From NCBI GenBank assembly GCA_004556965.1, contig SFFE01000007.1, forward strand, positions 53,301 through 117,300: a stretch of DNA of 64,000 bases, written 5' to 3'. The DNA comes from Clostridiales bacterium. GTDB lineage: Bacteria > Bacillota > Clostridia > Oscillospirales > Oscillospiraceae. Below are positions 53,784-61,106 of the stretch, piece after piece (position 1 is the first letter of the stretch; every line of letters starts with the position of its first letter). A model generated the notes under the pieces. That model had not been told where the DNA came from and made no database searches. It saw only the letters and a list, made by a program, of their open reading frames with translations. Made by a program: the position numbers and the translations under genes.

Positions 53784-55490
53784 TTACTTCGTCGGGCCGA
53801 ATACGATGGGCGATTCCGCCGAGGACTTGCGCACCTCGCTGAGCGGCACGCCCAGAAATTCCGCAATGATCTTTACGACCTGCGGCGAGCAGAACCCGCC
53901 CTGGCAGCGTCCCATGCCGGGGCGGACGCGCTTTTTCACGCCGTCCACCGTCGGCACGCAGACGGGAGAGCGCAGCGCGTCGAGAATCTCGCCGCGGCTG
54001 ACCTCCTCGCACCGGCAGACGATCACGCCGTAGTCCGGGTTTTCCGCAATCAGCTTTGCGCGCGCCGCGTCGTCCATGTCGCGCAGCACGGGAACGCCCT
54101 TGCGGCAGGGGTCAAAGTCCGGGTTGCGGGCGACGGACTTCGCTTTGCGCAGCTCCCGAACGGCCATGTCCGCCACGTCGCACGCGACGGCGGGCGCGGT
54201 GGTGAGCCCCGGCGACTGGATGCCGGCGCAGTGGATGAGATTGTGCGTTTTGCGGCCCTGTTCTATGATGAAATCCTCCTCAAAGGTGGCCGCGCGCACG
54301 CCGGTGAAATAGGTGATGATGTCGCGCTCCGTGAGCTGCGGCATCGTGATCTTCTGTTTGGCAAACACGCGCTCGATGCTCTCCGGGTTCGTGGCGGTGT
54401 TTTCCTTTTCATACGTCTCCACCGCGTCGGGTCCGACGAGCAGGTTGTCGTGCACGGTGTGCAGAATGCCGCCGCCCTTCGTGTGCGTATTGGAGACGAG
54501 CTGCAGTCCCTTGATCGAGGCGATGGACTGCATGAGCGCGCCGGCCTTGCGGTCGAGGATCGAATTCGTGCCGCGGCGCGGGTGGATGGAGAAGAACCGG
54601 TCGCCCGCCATGCGCGCGACCTCCTCGCTGAACACGCCCGCGGCGTTGATGACGAGCGCCGGGCGAAGCGTGCCGCGGTTGGTATGTACGGCGGTGATCC
54701 TGCCGTCCTGCACGTCCATGCCGGTCACGGCGGTGTTGAGCGAGATGTGCGCGCCGTTGGTCACGGCGTTTTCCGCGTAGGCAATCGTGAGCCCGTAGGG
54801 GCACACGCAGCCGGAGTCCGGGTTTGAGATGGCGAATTTCGTCTCAGGGTTGAAGTTCGGCTCCTTTTCGCGCAGCTCTTTGCGAAAGACGATGCGCGTG
54901 TCGGAGATGCCGTCGCGGTATTTGCGCACGAGGCAGTAGACCGCCGCGAGCGGGAGCGGCCAGTACCACAGGAAGTTGACGTACTGCCCCACGCGCCGGA
55001 AAGGCACATCCAGTTCCTTACAGACCTGATCGTACATGGCGTTGCCGCGCCGGACGTATTTGTGCTTGAGCGAGCCGCGGCCGAGGTCGATGCCGGGGTG
55101 CACCTCGCCGTCGTTCCGGCCGGAGGCGCCGAGCGCGAGGTCGGCCTCCTTCTCCACGAGCAGGATGTCGAGCTTCCAGCGCGACAGCTCGCGCGCGATG
55201 GACACGCCCGAAATGCCGCCGCCGATGATGAGCACATCCGGCGTTTTGCCCTCCAGCGCATCGTCGCACAGCGACGGGAGACGCATGGGCGGGATCTCCG
55301 CCCCGGTGAAGGTGATGTCGTTCACCACGTGGCAGTCGGAGGCTTTCGTCGCGGCCATCTGGCAGGCGCGGACCACGTCGTCCCACGCATCCAGCGTGCC
55401 GCGCAGCACGATGCAGTTGTCCTCCAGCGCGGCGTGTACGCGCCCGCCGAAGGCCTTGTTCAGTTTTCGGTTGCATGCGGAGATGTTCAT
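53784..55490 (-). CDS. GlpA-like FAD-dependent dehydrogenase with BFD-type [2Fe-2S] domain
   Basis: 568 residues. A short N-terminal extension (about 1-85) precedes a DAO-type FAD domain (VLIIGGGISGVSIARELSRWKLDILLVEKE), and a C-terminal BFD-like iron-sulfur domain has CRCEE and GMGRCQGGFC. This is the layout of the anaerobic glycerol-3-phosphate dehydrogenase GlpA. The N-terminal extension resembles a small alpha/beta (BON-like) module and is not in E. coli GlpA. First gene of the operon, start at ATG 55490 with AGGGAAGAG upstream. Confidence 0.85.
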   Translation of the reverse strand: MNISACNRKLNKAFGGRVHAALEDNCIVLRGTLDAWDDVVRACQMAATKASDCHVVNDITFTGAEIPPMRLPSLCDDALEGKTPDVLIIGGGISGVSIARELSRWKLDILLVEKEADLALGASGRNDGEVHPGIDLGRGSLKHKYVRRGNAMYDQVCKELDVPFRRVGQYVNFLWYWPLPLAAVYCLVRKYRDGISDTRIVFRKELREKEPNFNPETKFAISNPDSGCVCPYGLTIAYAENAVTNGAHISLNTAVTGMDVQDGRITAVHTNRGTLRPALVINAAGVFSEEVARMAGDRFFSIHPRRGTNSILDRKAGALMQSIASIKGLQLVSNTHTKGGGILHTVHDNLLVGPDAVETYEKENTATNPESIERVFAKQKITMPQLTERDIITYFTGVRAATFEEDFIIEQGRKTHNLIHCAGIQSPGLTTAPAVACDVADMAVRELRKAKSVARNPDFDPCRKGVPVLRDMDDAARAKLIAENPDYGVIVCRCEEVSRGEILDALRSPVCVPTVDGVKKRVRPGMGRCQGGFCSPQVVKIIAEFLGVPLSEVRKSSAESPIVFGPTK

Positions 55491-55509
55491 GTCTCTTCCC
55501 TCGAAACAA

Positions 55510-55568
55510 AGTCGGCCAATCGACCGACTGGATAAAAGCATCATACTTCTTTTGCTGCGCGTTGTCAA
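55510..55568 (-). promoter_or_regulatory. operon promoter with palindromic operator
   Basis: Minus-strand TTGACA (55563-55568), 17-base spacer, TATGAT (55540-55545). Ten bases downstream of the -10 lies AGTCGGCCAATCGACCGACT (55510-55529), a 20-bp imperfect palindrome with AGTCGG arms. Position over the start of transcription and the divergent TetR gene make it a likely repressor operator. Confidence 0.75.
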
Positions 55569-55613
55569 GTTTGTGCATCTTTTCGCAAAAAGCTTCAAAA
55601 TTTTTATTTATTC

Positions 55614-55642
55614 TGGACAATTCGGGGAAAAGGGCATAGAAT
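55614..55642 (+). promoter_or_regulatory. tetR promoter
   Basis: TGGACA (55614-55619), 17-base spacer, TAGAAT (55637-55642). Confidence 0.65.
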
Positions 55643-55672
55643 AGGGACATCTCATTCAGAACGGAGAATACG

Positions 55673-56254
55673 ATGGCTGCACCGCGCAAGGACAATGTGA
55701 AGGAAAAGATTCTGGAGGCGACCGCAGGCTTGCTGGAGCACAAGACGCTCTCGGACATCTCGCTGGCCGAGATCGCGGCGGCGTCCGGCGTTTCGAAGGG
55801 GACGCTCTATTACCATTACAAGACCAAGACGGAGATCCTGTTCGACATCACCGACCGCTATCTCGACCAGCAGTGGGACGAGCTGATCGCGTGGACGGAG
55901 AACAAGGAGAAGGACACCTCTGTGCCCCGTCTGGTCAAATACGTCGTGGAGCGCAACACGGCCTCGGCCGGGATGCGTCTGCATCTGATCCATGCCGCCA
56001 TGCTCGGCGACGAGGTGCTGCGCGAAAAGCTGCTGGAGCGCTACCGCGCGTTCGAAACGCTCATCGCGGAAAAGATCGCCGAGCGCACCGACGCCGTGCA
56101 GGCGGACTATCTCACGTGGCTGATCCTGCTCGCGTCCGACGGACTGATCGTGCAGGAGGCGCTGCGCAATACGGACTTCGATTCGGACGCGTTCCTCCGC
56201 CAGAGCACGGCGTATCTCCGGCTGATGCACGGGCAGCACGCCGACCCGGTTTGA
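55673..56254 (+). CDS. TetR/AcrR family transcriptional regulator
   Basis: 193 residues. The N-terminal helix-turn-helix is clear (VKEKILEATAGLLEHKTLSDISLAEIAAASGVSKGTLYYHYKTKTEIL); the ligand-binding domain is all helical and variable. Divergent from the five-gene flavoprotein/kinase operon and separated by 182 bases that contain both promoters and a palindrome. Repression of that operon is inferred; ligand unknown. Confidence 0.9.
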   Translation: MAAPRKDNVKEKILEATAGLLEHKTLSDISLAEIAAASGVSKGTLYYHYKTKTEILFDITDRYLDQQWDELIAWTENKEKDTSVPRLVKYVVERNTASAGMRLHLIHAAMLGDEVLREKLLERYRAFETLIAEKIAERTDAVQADYLTWLILLASDGLIVQEALRNTDFDSDAFLRQSTAYLRLMHGQHADPV

Positions 56255-56278
56255 CATTTGGGGGAAACCATTTATAAT
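56251..56278 (+). promoter_or_regulatory. promoter of the DUF134 gene
   Basis: TTGACA (56251-56256, overlapping the tetR stop), 16-base spacer, TATAAT (56273-56278). Confidence 0.75.
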
Positions 56279-56309
56279 TAGTAGAAAAACGGGCGGGGAG
56301 GACGTGCCG

Positions 56310-56699
56310 ATGGCGAGACCGGTCAAAAAACGGAATATCTGCGCGCTGCCGACGACGGGGGAGTTCTGCCCCAAGGGCGGCGGGGACGGCGAAGCCGTCG
56401 TGCTCGGCGTGGACGAGTTTGAGACCGTTCGCCTGATTGACCATCTCCAGCTCACGCAGGACGAGTGCGCCGCGCAGATGCAGGTCGCCCGGACGACCGT
56501 GCAGGCCATGTACAACGCCGCGCGCGTCAAAGTTGCCGACGCGCTTGTGAACGGCAAGCGCCTCGTCATCACCGGCGGCAGCTACACGCTGTGCAGCCGC
56601 GCGCAGAATTGCTGCGGCAAAAACTGTGTGCACCGCAACTGCGCCTGCTGTCAGGGCAGTGCGTCTTGCGGCTGTGGCTGCGGCTGCGAAAAGGCGTGA
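56310..56699 (+). CDS. DUF134 family putative DNA-binding protein
   Basis: 129 residues. MARPVKKRNICALP at the start and DEFETVRLIDHLQLTQDECAAQMQVARTTVQAMYNAARVKVADALVNG form the sigma-70 region 4-like helix-turn-helix of DUF134. A cysteine-rich C-terminal tail (about ten Cys, including CCGKNC, CACC and CGCGCGC) could bind metal or a cluster. The ATG at 56310 is seven bases after GGGGAGGA. Such proteins are commonly adjacent to NifX-like proteins, as here. Confidence 0.85.
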   Translation: MARPVKKRNICALPTTGEFCPKGGGDGEAVVLGVDEFETVRLIDHLQLTQDECAAQMQVARTTVQAMYNAARVKVADALVNGKRLVITGGSYTLCSRAQNCCGKNCVHRNCACCQGSASCGCGCGCEKA

Positions 56700-56728
56700 A
56701 GTGCGCCGGAAAACGAAACATTGCGCTT

Positions 56729-56756
56729 CGGGCTTCCCTGCTTGCGGGGGAGCCCG
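56729..56756 (+). other. hairpin after the DUF134 gene
   Basis: CGGGCTTCCC pairs with GGGGGAGCCCG (one bulge). Weak T-tract, so possible terminator. Confidence 0.4.
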
Positions 56757-56766
56757 TTTCGCACCA

Positions 56767-56794
56767 TTGACATCTGCAGGAATTGTGCTACAAT
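56767..56794 (+). promoter_or_regulatory. promoter of the NifX-like gene
   Basis: Consensus TTGACA (56767-56772), 16-base spacer, TACAAT (56789-56794). Confidence 0.75.
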
Positions 56795-56841
56795 GGCGTA
56801 AATGACATATGTCAGAAACGACAGAAAAGGAGTACTTCCAT

Positions 56842-57240
56842 ATGAAAATCGCGGTTACATATGAAAACGGAATGATCTTTCAGCACTTCGGCCACACGGA
56901 ACAGTTCAAGGTTTACGAGGTTGAAAACGGACAGGTCGTCTCGGCGTCGGTCGTGGGCACGAACGGCAGCGGCCACGGCGCGCTGGCGACGCTGCTGAGC
57001 GGCATGGATGTGCAGGTGCTGATCTGCGGCGGTATCGGCGGCGGCGCGCGCACGGCGCTTGCGCAGGCGGGCATCGAGCTGTATCCCGGCGCTGCTGGCG
57101 ACGCGGACGCAGCGGTGCAGGCGCTGCTGGCGGGCTCCCTGCGCTATGATCCGGACACCATGTGCCAGCACCATCACCATGAGGCGGGACACGCCTGCGG
57201 GGACCACGGCTGCGGCTCGCACGGGTGCGGTCACGACTGA
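56842..57240 (+). CDS. NifX/NifB-type dinitrogenase cofactor-family protein
   Basis: 132 residues. RNase H-like NifX fold: MKIAVTYENGMIFQHFGHTEQFKVYEV, then VLICGGIGGGARTALAQAGIELYPG. The C-terminus is rich in His and Cys (QHHHHEAGHACGDHGCGSHGCGHD), a probable metal site. Members bind FeMo-cofactor precursors in nitrogen fixers, but the family is widespread in non-fixing anaerobes with unknown cargo; no nif structural genes are here. ATG with AAAGGAG upstream. Confidence 0.85.
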   Translation: MKIAVTYENGMIFQHFGHTEQFKVYEVENGQVVSASVVGTNGSGHGALATLLSGMDVQVLICGGIGGGARTALAQAGIELYPGAAGDADAAVQALLAGSLRYDPDTMCQHHHHEAGHACGDHGCGSHGCGHD

Positions 57241-57294
57241 GCGGGCATTTCTACCCCAACATGCGGCTTCTGTGCAAGAATTGGCTTTTTGCTG

Positions 57295-57323
57295 TTGACA
57301 GCTCACAAAACACGTGATATTTT
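57295..57323 (+). promoter_or_regulatory. promoter of the dehydratase operon
   Basis: Consensus TTGACA (57295-57300), 17-base spacer, TATTTT (57318-57323). Confidence 0.65.
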
Positions 57324-57329
57324 TATGAT

Positions 57330-57522
57330 GATACGTTAGTGAATTTGTAAAAACGCGCCCTTAATTGTCAAGAAAATGGCAATTGGAGACCGGGCACAGC
57401 GTGTTTGATGGCAAGCTGCGGGACGCCGCGGCCATGCGGGGGAAGGCCGGTATCCGGACACGGGGCGGCGCCTGAAAACGTACGTCAAAGACGCCATGAT
57501 GAATGACATCCTGGCGTCTTTT
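57330..57522 (+). promoter_or_regulatory. structured leader with terminator, candidate riboswitch of unknown class
   Basis: About 190 bases between promoter and the first dehydratase gene hold no reading frame with a site. A GC-rich part (57395-57480) can form nested helices (ACGCCGC with GCGGCG; CCGG-TAT-CCGG; GGCC with GGCC). It is followed by a strong terminator, AAAGACGCCA.GATG-AATGA-CATC.TGGCGTC then TTTT (57487-57522). Promoter-structure-terminator-gene is the plan of a transcription-attenuating riboswitch. I could not match it to a class I know. Confidence 0.55.
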
Positions 57523-57562
57523 ACTATATTGCATCGTGGAAATTTTGGAAGGAAGGGACAAT

Positions 57563-58744
57563 ATGAAAGACTTAAAACATCTGATCTTCTTCGAAAATCT
57601 CCTGCAGGACGCGCAGAATGAGCTCGTCACGCAGGCGATCGAGGAAGGGAACGTCGCTTTGGGGTATAACTGCTTTTACATCCCCGAGGTGCTGCTCAAC
57701 CTGAAGGGCTGCTTCTCCACCCGTCTGCGCGCGCCGCGCTGCACCTCCACGGACGTTGCAACCTACTACATGACCGGCCGTACCTGCCCCTATGTCCGCT
57801 CCATTCTGGAGCGCGCGATCGAGGGCGGCTACAACTATCTTGGCGCGCTGTTCGGCGCGGAGAGCTGCGCCGCCATGGAGCGTATGGAGGAGCACTTCTA
57901 CCTGCTCAACCCCGTGAAGAATGACAAGTTCTTTGTTACGATTATTGACCCGCCGATGAAGGGCGACCAGACCAATCTGGATTACTACAAGCAGCAGCTC
58001 ACCTGCAAGGTCGTCGAGCCGATGGCGAAGGCCTACGGTGTGGACACCTCCGACGCCGCCATGCGCGCTGCGATCGAAAAGCACAACGAGCTGTGCGAAG
58101 TCATCACCGAGATCGGCAATTTCCGCAAGCTGGCGAACCCGCCCATCACGGGCTATGAATTCCATGTGATCCAGCTCGTGTCTCAGGTATGCCCGCACGA
58201 TCTCATTCTGCCCTACCTGAAGGAGACCCTGGAAGAGCTCAAGACCAGAGAGCCGGAGCCGGAGTTCCCATTCCGCGCCCGCGTGGTCGTCGCCGGCTCC
58301 GAGATCGACGATCCCGAATTCACGAAGCTCATCGAGATGTGCGGCGCCATGGTCGTGGCTGACCGGTACTGCTTCGGCAGCTTCCCCAGCCGCGAACAGA
58401 TTGAGATTCAGGACGGCGAGACCGCGTTCGACGCGATCTGCCGCCATTACCTGCACTGGAACCAGTGCGCCCGCTTCATGGACGGCATGAAGATCGAACA
58501 GCGCCACACCGAGATCAAGAAGCTGGTGGACGAATTCCATGCCGACGGCGTGATCTACGAGAACATGAAGTTCTGCGAATTCTGGAGCTATGAGAAGGTC
58601 CTTGCCTCCCATGTGCTGAGCGAGGAGATGGGCGTGCCCTGCTGCACCATTGAAAAGGAATACGCCCTTGGCTCGGTCGGCCAGCTCCGCACCCGTTTCC
58701 AGGCCTTTGTTGAGAGCCTGGAGATCAAGAAGATCAACGCGTGA
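57563..58744 (+). CDS. 2-hydroxyacyl-CoA dehydratase family protein, subunit 1
   Basis: 393 residues. HgdB/BcrC-type fold: NVALGYNCFYIPEVLLNL, the cysteine motif APRCTSTDVATYYMTGRTCPYVRS (about 55-80), and DRYCFGSFPSREQI, FCEFWSYEK in the second half. Family members hold a [4Fe-4S] or double-cubane cluster and do ATP-driven low-potential reductions with an activator ATPase. No activator (HgdC-type) gene is in this window. GGAAGGGAC precedes the ATG. Partner of the 533-residue protein 15 bases downstream. Confidence 0.85.
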   Translation: MKDLKHLIFFENLLQDAQNELVTQAIEEGNVALGYNCFYIPEVLLNLKGCFSTRLRAPRCTSTDVATYYMTGRTCPYVRSILERAIEGGYNYLGALFGAESCAAMERMEEHFYLLNPVKNDKFFVTIIDPPMKGDQTNLDYYKQQLTCKVVEPMAKAYGVDTSDAAMRAAIEKHNELCEVITEIGNFRKLANPPITGYEFHVIQLVSQVCPHDLILPYLKETLEELKTREPEPEFPFRARVVVAGSEIDDPEFTKLIEMCGAMVVADRYCFGSFPSREQIEIQDGETAFDAICRHYLHWNQCARFMDGMKIEQRHTEIKKLVDEFHADGVIYENMKFCEFWSYEKVLASHVLSEEMGVPCCTIEKEYALGSVGQLRTRFQAFVESLEIKKINA

Positions 58745-58759
58745 GGGAGGAGTTAGAAT

Positions 58760-60361
58760 ATGAAAAATCCGATTGTTGAACTGATTGATAGCAAGCTGCA
58801 GAAGTTTGACCCTATCTGGCAGGCGGAAAACGGCGTCGGCGGCCAGCGCAGCCGTTACTATGACAAGACCGGCGTCGCCAAGTACCGTGAGTGGCGCGGC
58901 GTGCATGACACGATGGTGGACTACGGCGCATGGCTGAAGAACGTCCTGTCCATGGTGCAGATGGTCGGCTCCGCGCCGGTCGCCTGCCTGAAGGGCTTCT
59001 GGGAATACCGCTGGATGGGCTCCTATCTCGGCACGTTCATGTTCATCGACCGCCTGTTTGAAGGCTTCCGCGGCGACGAGCTGAAGGTTGCGCACCTGAA
59101 CATGCACGCCATCGTACAGAGTCTGACCAAGAAGATCGCACTCGTTCTTGCGAACGACAAGCGTCTCGGCGGCGGCCCGCTGTCCGATAAGATCGTCCCG
59201 ATGGACGAAGTGCTGCCCCCGCTGTTCATGGCCGGCTTCCCGGATCTGATCCCGATCCCGCTGCAGACCCTGCCGGAATTCATCATCTGCGACGTTGACC
59301 AGCATATTGAGCCGTATTACATCGACGTGGCCGAGTCGTTCGGCCTGCCGGCGGACGTTTGCTCCCGCTGTGCGGCGGAGACCGGCGTTGCCATGGACGA
59401 CGCGTTCCCGATCTTCGGCAAGGCCATGATTTCCACGAACATGCCCTGCAACGCGTCCGAGGCGACCTCCATGTTCCAGCGCCGCCGCATCGCGCTGCCC
59501 GACTTCCCGGCGACGATGGCCATGATCCACAACGAGCCGGGCGCTCACCCGTACTCCGCACAGGTGCTGAAGGACTGCATCGCCTTTATCGAGAAGGAAT
59601 ACGGCGTCGAGTACAACTGGGATGCGCTGTTCGCCCGCGCAAAGCACATGAACGAGCAGAACCAGATCGAGCTTGAAAAGTGGGACTACATGAAGACGCC
59701 GTACTGCTCGCTGTGCGGCATCGCAGAGACGCTGTATCGCCTGTACGCCTGGGCTTCCGTCAACGGCCAGGAGGATTACTTCACGAAGACCGACCGCAAG
59801 GTCATCAAGATCATGCGCAAGAGCTACGAGAAGAAGTACGAGCCGTTCGGCGGCAAGACCCGCCACCGCGCGTTCCTGTGGGGACCCTCCGCCGTGTACT
59901 ACACCGACTTCCCGACCTGGATTCAGAACTGCTGGGGCATCAATATCGTGCTGAACATGGACTCCACCATGGGCCACAACATGATCAGCACCGACGATCC
60001 GGAGCAGGCGATTCAGGATTTGGCGCTCTTCTCCGAAAAGGGCGTTATGCGTCACCACGCCGTCGGCGGCTGGGACAATGTCAACGCCATCTGGGAGTGG
60101 GCCAAGAACTTCAACTGCGACATGGTGCTGTTTAACGACAACATCGCCTGCAAGGGCATGCTCGGCGTCCACGCCGTGATGGAGGAGCAGGCACGCGAGC
60201 TGGGCTTCTACTTCATCTTCATCGAGCATGATCTGGAGGACTGCCGCACCGTCTCCCGCCAGGATATGCGCAACTGCGTGAACCAGTACATGTCCGTCGT
60301 CCTGAACGAGAAGCCGCTTGACCCGACGATCGTCGAGTTCGACGATTCTCAGGCGTACTAA
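58760..60361 (+). CDS. 2-hydroxyacyl-CoA dehydratase family protein, subunit 2 (long form)
   Basis: 533 residues, about 130 more than usual HgdA/B-type subunits; the extra part is N-terminal (about 1-190). Possible cluster ligands: CSRCAAETG (about 203), PCNASEATSMFQ, PYCSLCGIAETLY, FNDNIACKGMLG, LEDCRTVSRQDMRNCVNQYM near the end, the last resembling the C-terminal motif of the family. With subunit 1 it should form the catalytic heterodimer; substrate unknown, so dehydration, aromatic-ring reduction or another reduction are all possible. Ribosome binding site GGAGGAG. Confidence 0.85.
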   Translation: MKNPIVELIDSKLQKFDPIWQAENGVGGQRSRYYDKTGVAKYREWRGVHDTMVDYGAWLKNVLSMVQMVGSAPVACLKGFWEYRWMGSYLGTFMFIDRLFEGFRGDELKVAHLNMHAIVQSLTKKIALVLANDKRLGGGPLSDKIVPMDEVLPPLFMAGFPDLIPIPLQTLPEFIICDVDQHIEPYYIDVAESFGLPADVCSRCAAETGVAMDDAFPIFGKAMISTNMPCNASEATSMFQRRRIALPDFPATMAMIHNEPGAHPYSAQVLKDCIAFIEKEYGVEYNWDALFARAKHMNEQNQIELEKWDYMKTPYCSLCGIAETLYRLYAWASVNGQEDYFTKTDRKVIKIMRKSYEKKYEPFGGKTRHRAFLWGPSAVYYTDFPTWIQNCWGINIVLNMDSTMGHNMISTDDPEQAIQDLALFSEKGVMRHHAVGGWDNVNAIWEWAKNFNCDMVLFNDNIACKGMLGVHAVMEEQARELGFYFIFIEHDLEDCRTVSRQDMRNCVNQYMSVVLNEKPLDPTIVEFDDSQAY

Positions 60362-60379
60362 GAAAGGCAGGTAAGAGCT

Positions 60380-60559
60380 ATGAATATGAAACTGGTTGCA
60401 AAGATCCTCGGCAAGGTGAGTCTCTTCGGCTTTATCGGCTTTGTTGCGACGTTCACCCTTTACATGTTCAATCTGGAGAACAAGCTGATCTACTACGTGA
60501 TCCGCCCGCTCCTGAACAAGCATTACGACGCACAGGTCCGCGATAAGAGAATCGTGTAA
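60380..60559 (+). CDS. 59-residue membrane peptide in the dehydratase operon
   Basis: Short frame missed by length cut-offs: MNMKLVAKILGKVSLFG then a membrane helix (about 13-31) and a basic C-terminus ending RDKRIV. AAAGGCAGG stands upstream of the ATG, 18 bases after subunit 2 and before the operon terminator, so it is most likely translated with the pair. I know no family; tethering the enzyme to the membrane is conjecture. Confidence 0.7.
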   Translation: MNMKLVAKILGKVSLFGFIGFVATFTLYMFNLENKLIYYVIRPLLNKHYDAQVRDKRIV

Positions 60560-60565
60560 GCATGC

Positions 60566-60610
60566 AAACTGAACAGCCCGAATCCAAATTGGATTCGGGC
60601 TGTTCAGTTT
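60566..60610 (+). terminator. dehydratase operon terminator
   Basis: 20-bp stem AAACTGAACAGCCCGAATCC paired with GGATTCGGGCTGTTCAGTTT, seven bases after the peptide stop. Confidence 0.85.
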
Positions 60611-60646
60611 GTCAAAAAAGTTTTACTTTTCAGTGGGTGATCGAGG

Positions 60647-60820
60647 ATGGCAAATTACTATACGCCTTTTTCGCTGCGCATTTCTGAGGAGCTTCTCGGA
60701 AAAATCAAGCAGATTGCGGTTCAAAATAAGCGCTCTGCAAACAAAGAGATCGAATTCGTGCTGGAACGGTACGTGCGGGAGTATGAGGCGCAGCACGGCG
60801 AAATTGAAACAGAGACATAA
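60647..60820 (+). CDS. Arc-type ribbon-helix-helix DNA-binding protein
   Basis: 57 residues, too short for many gene callers. YYTPFSLRISEELLGKIKQIAVQNKRSANKEIEFVLERYVREYE is a complete ribbon-helix-helix (beta strand PFSLRI, then two helices) of the Arc family. GATCGAGG precedes the ATG. It stands alone between two terminators. Target unknown; no toxin gene lies beside it. Confidence 0.8.
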   Translation: MANYYTPFSLRISEELLGKIKQIAVQNKRSANKEIEFVLERYVREYEAQHGEIETET

Positions 60821-60821
60821 G

Positions 60822-60857
60822 AACGGCAGGGAGCGGTTTTCCGCTCCCTGCCGTTTT
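60822..60857 (+). terminator. terminator after the ribbon-helix-helix gene
   Basis: AACGGCAGGGAGCGG-TTTT-CCGCTCCCTGCCGTTTT. Confidence 0.9.
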
Positions 60858-60935
60858 GCGTCTGTAGAAAAACTGGGTTTTCTACAGAGGAAGATTGTGT
60901 AAAGGAAAGCGCTGATGTGCTGGGATATGCACTGC

Positions 60936-61076
60936 ACCCAAAGCCTTCCCCTACGAGGGGAAGGTGGCACGCGAAGCGTGGCGGATGAGGTGGTTCCCAG
61001 GCGCACAACGCAGTGCGGTATTGCCCGCATCAGTCGGCTTACGCCGACAGCGTCCCCCAAAGGGGGAAGCCTTGGG
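60936..61076. repeat. MITE-like or REP-like intergenic element
   Basis: 141 bases bounded by imperfect inverted ends (CCCAAAGCCTTCCCC and GGGGGAAGCCTTGGG). Inside are four small hairpins: CCTTCCCC/GGGGAAGG, CACGC/GCGTG, GTCGGC/GCCGAC, and TCCCCC/GGGGGA. No coding potential. Elements of this look are common between genes in Oscillospirales (from memory, not searched). Confidence 0.65.
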
Positions 61077-61106
61077 CTGGACGCATATCGCACCGCGCTG
61101 CTGTTT

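Noticed and set aside
52539..54827. A 762-codon plus-strand frame across the flavoprotein genes
   Set aside because: Spans two real minus-strand genes in antisense and has no conserved motif or start signal.
56842..57240. NifX-like protein as evidence of nitrogen fixation
   Set aside because: The family is common in non-fixing anaerobes and no nifHDK, nifB or nifEN gene is present.
57572..60523. A 983-codon open frame on the minus strand opposite the dehydratase genes
   Set aside because: It mirrors the codon structure of two well-supported plus-strand genes, reads as low-complexity H/V/L/D/A-rich sequence, and has no ribosome binding site; it is a shadow of GC-rich coding DNA.
60647..60820. 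Ribbon-helix-helix protein as an antitoxin
   Set aside because: No toxin-like frame follows or precedes it; strong terminators isolate it on both sides.
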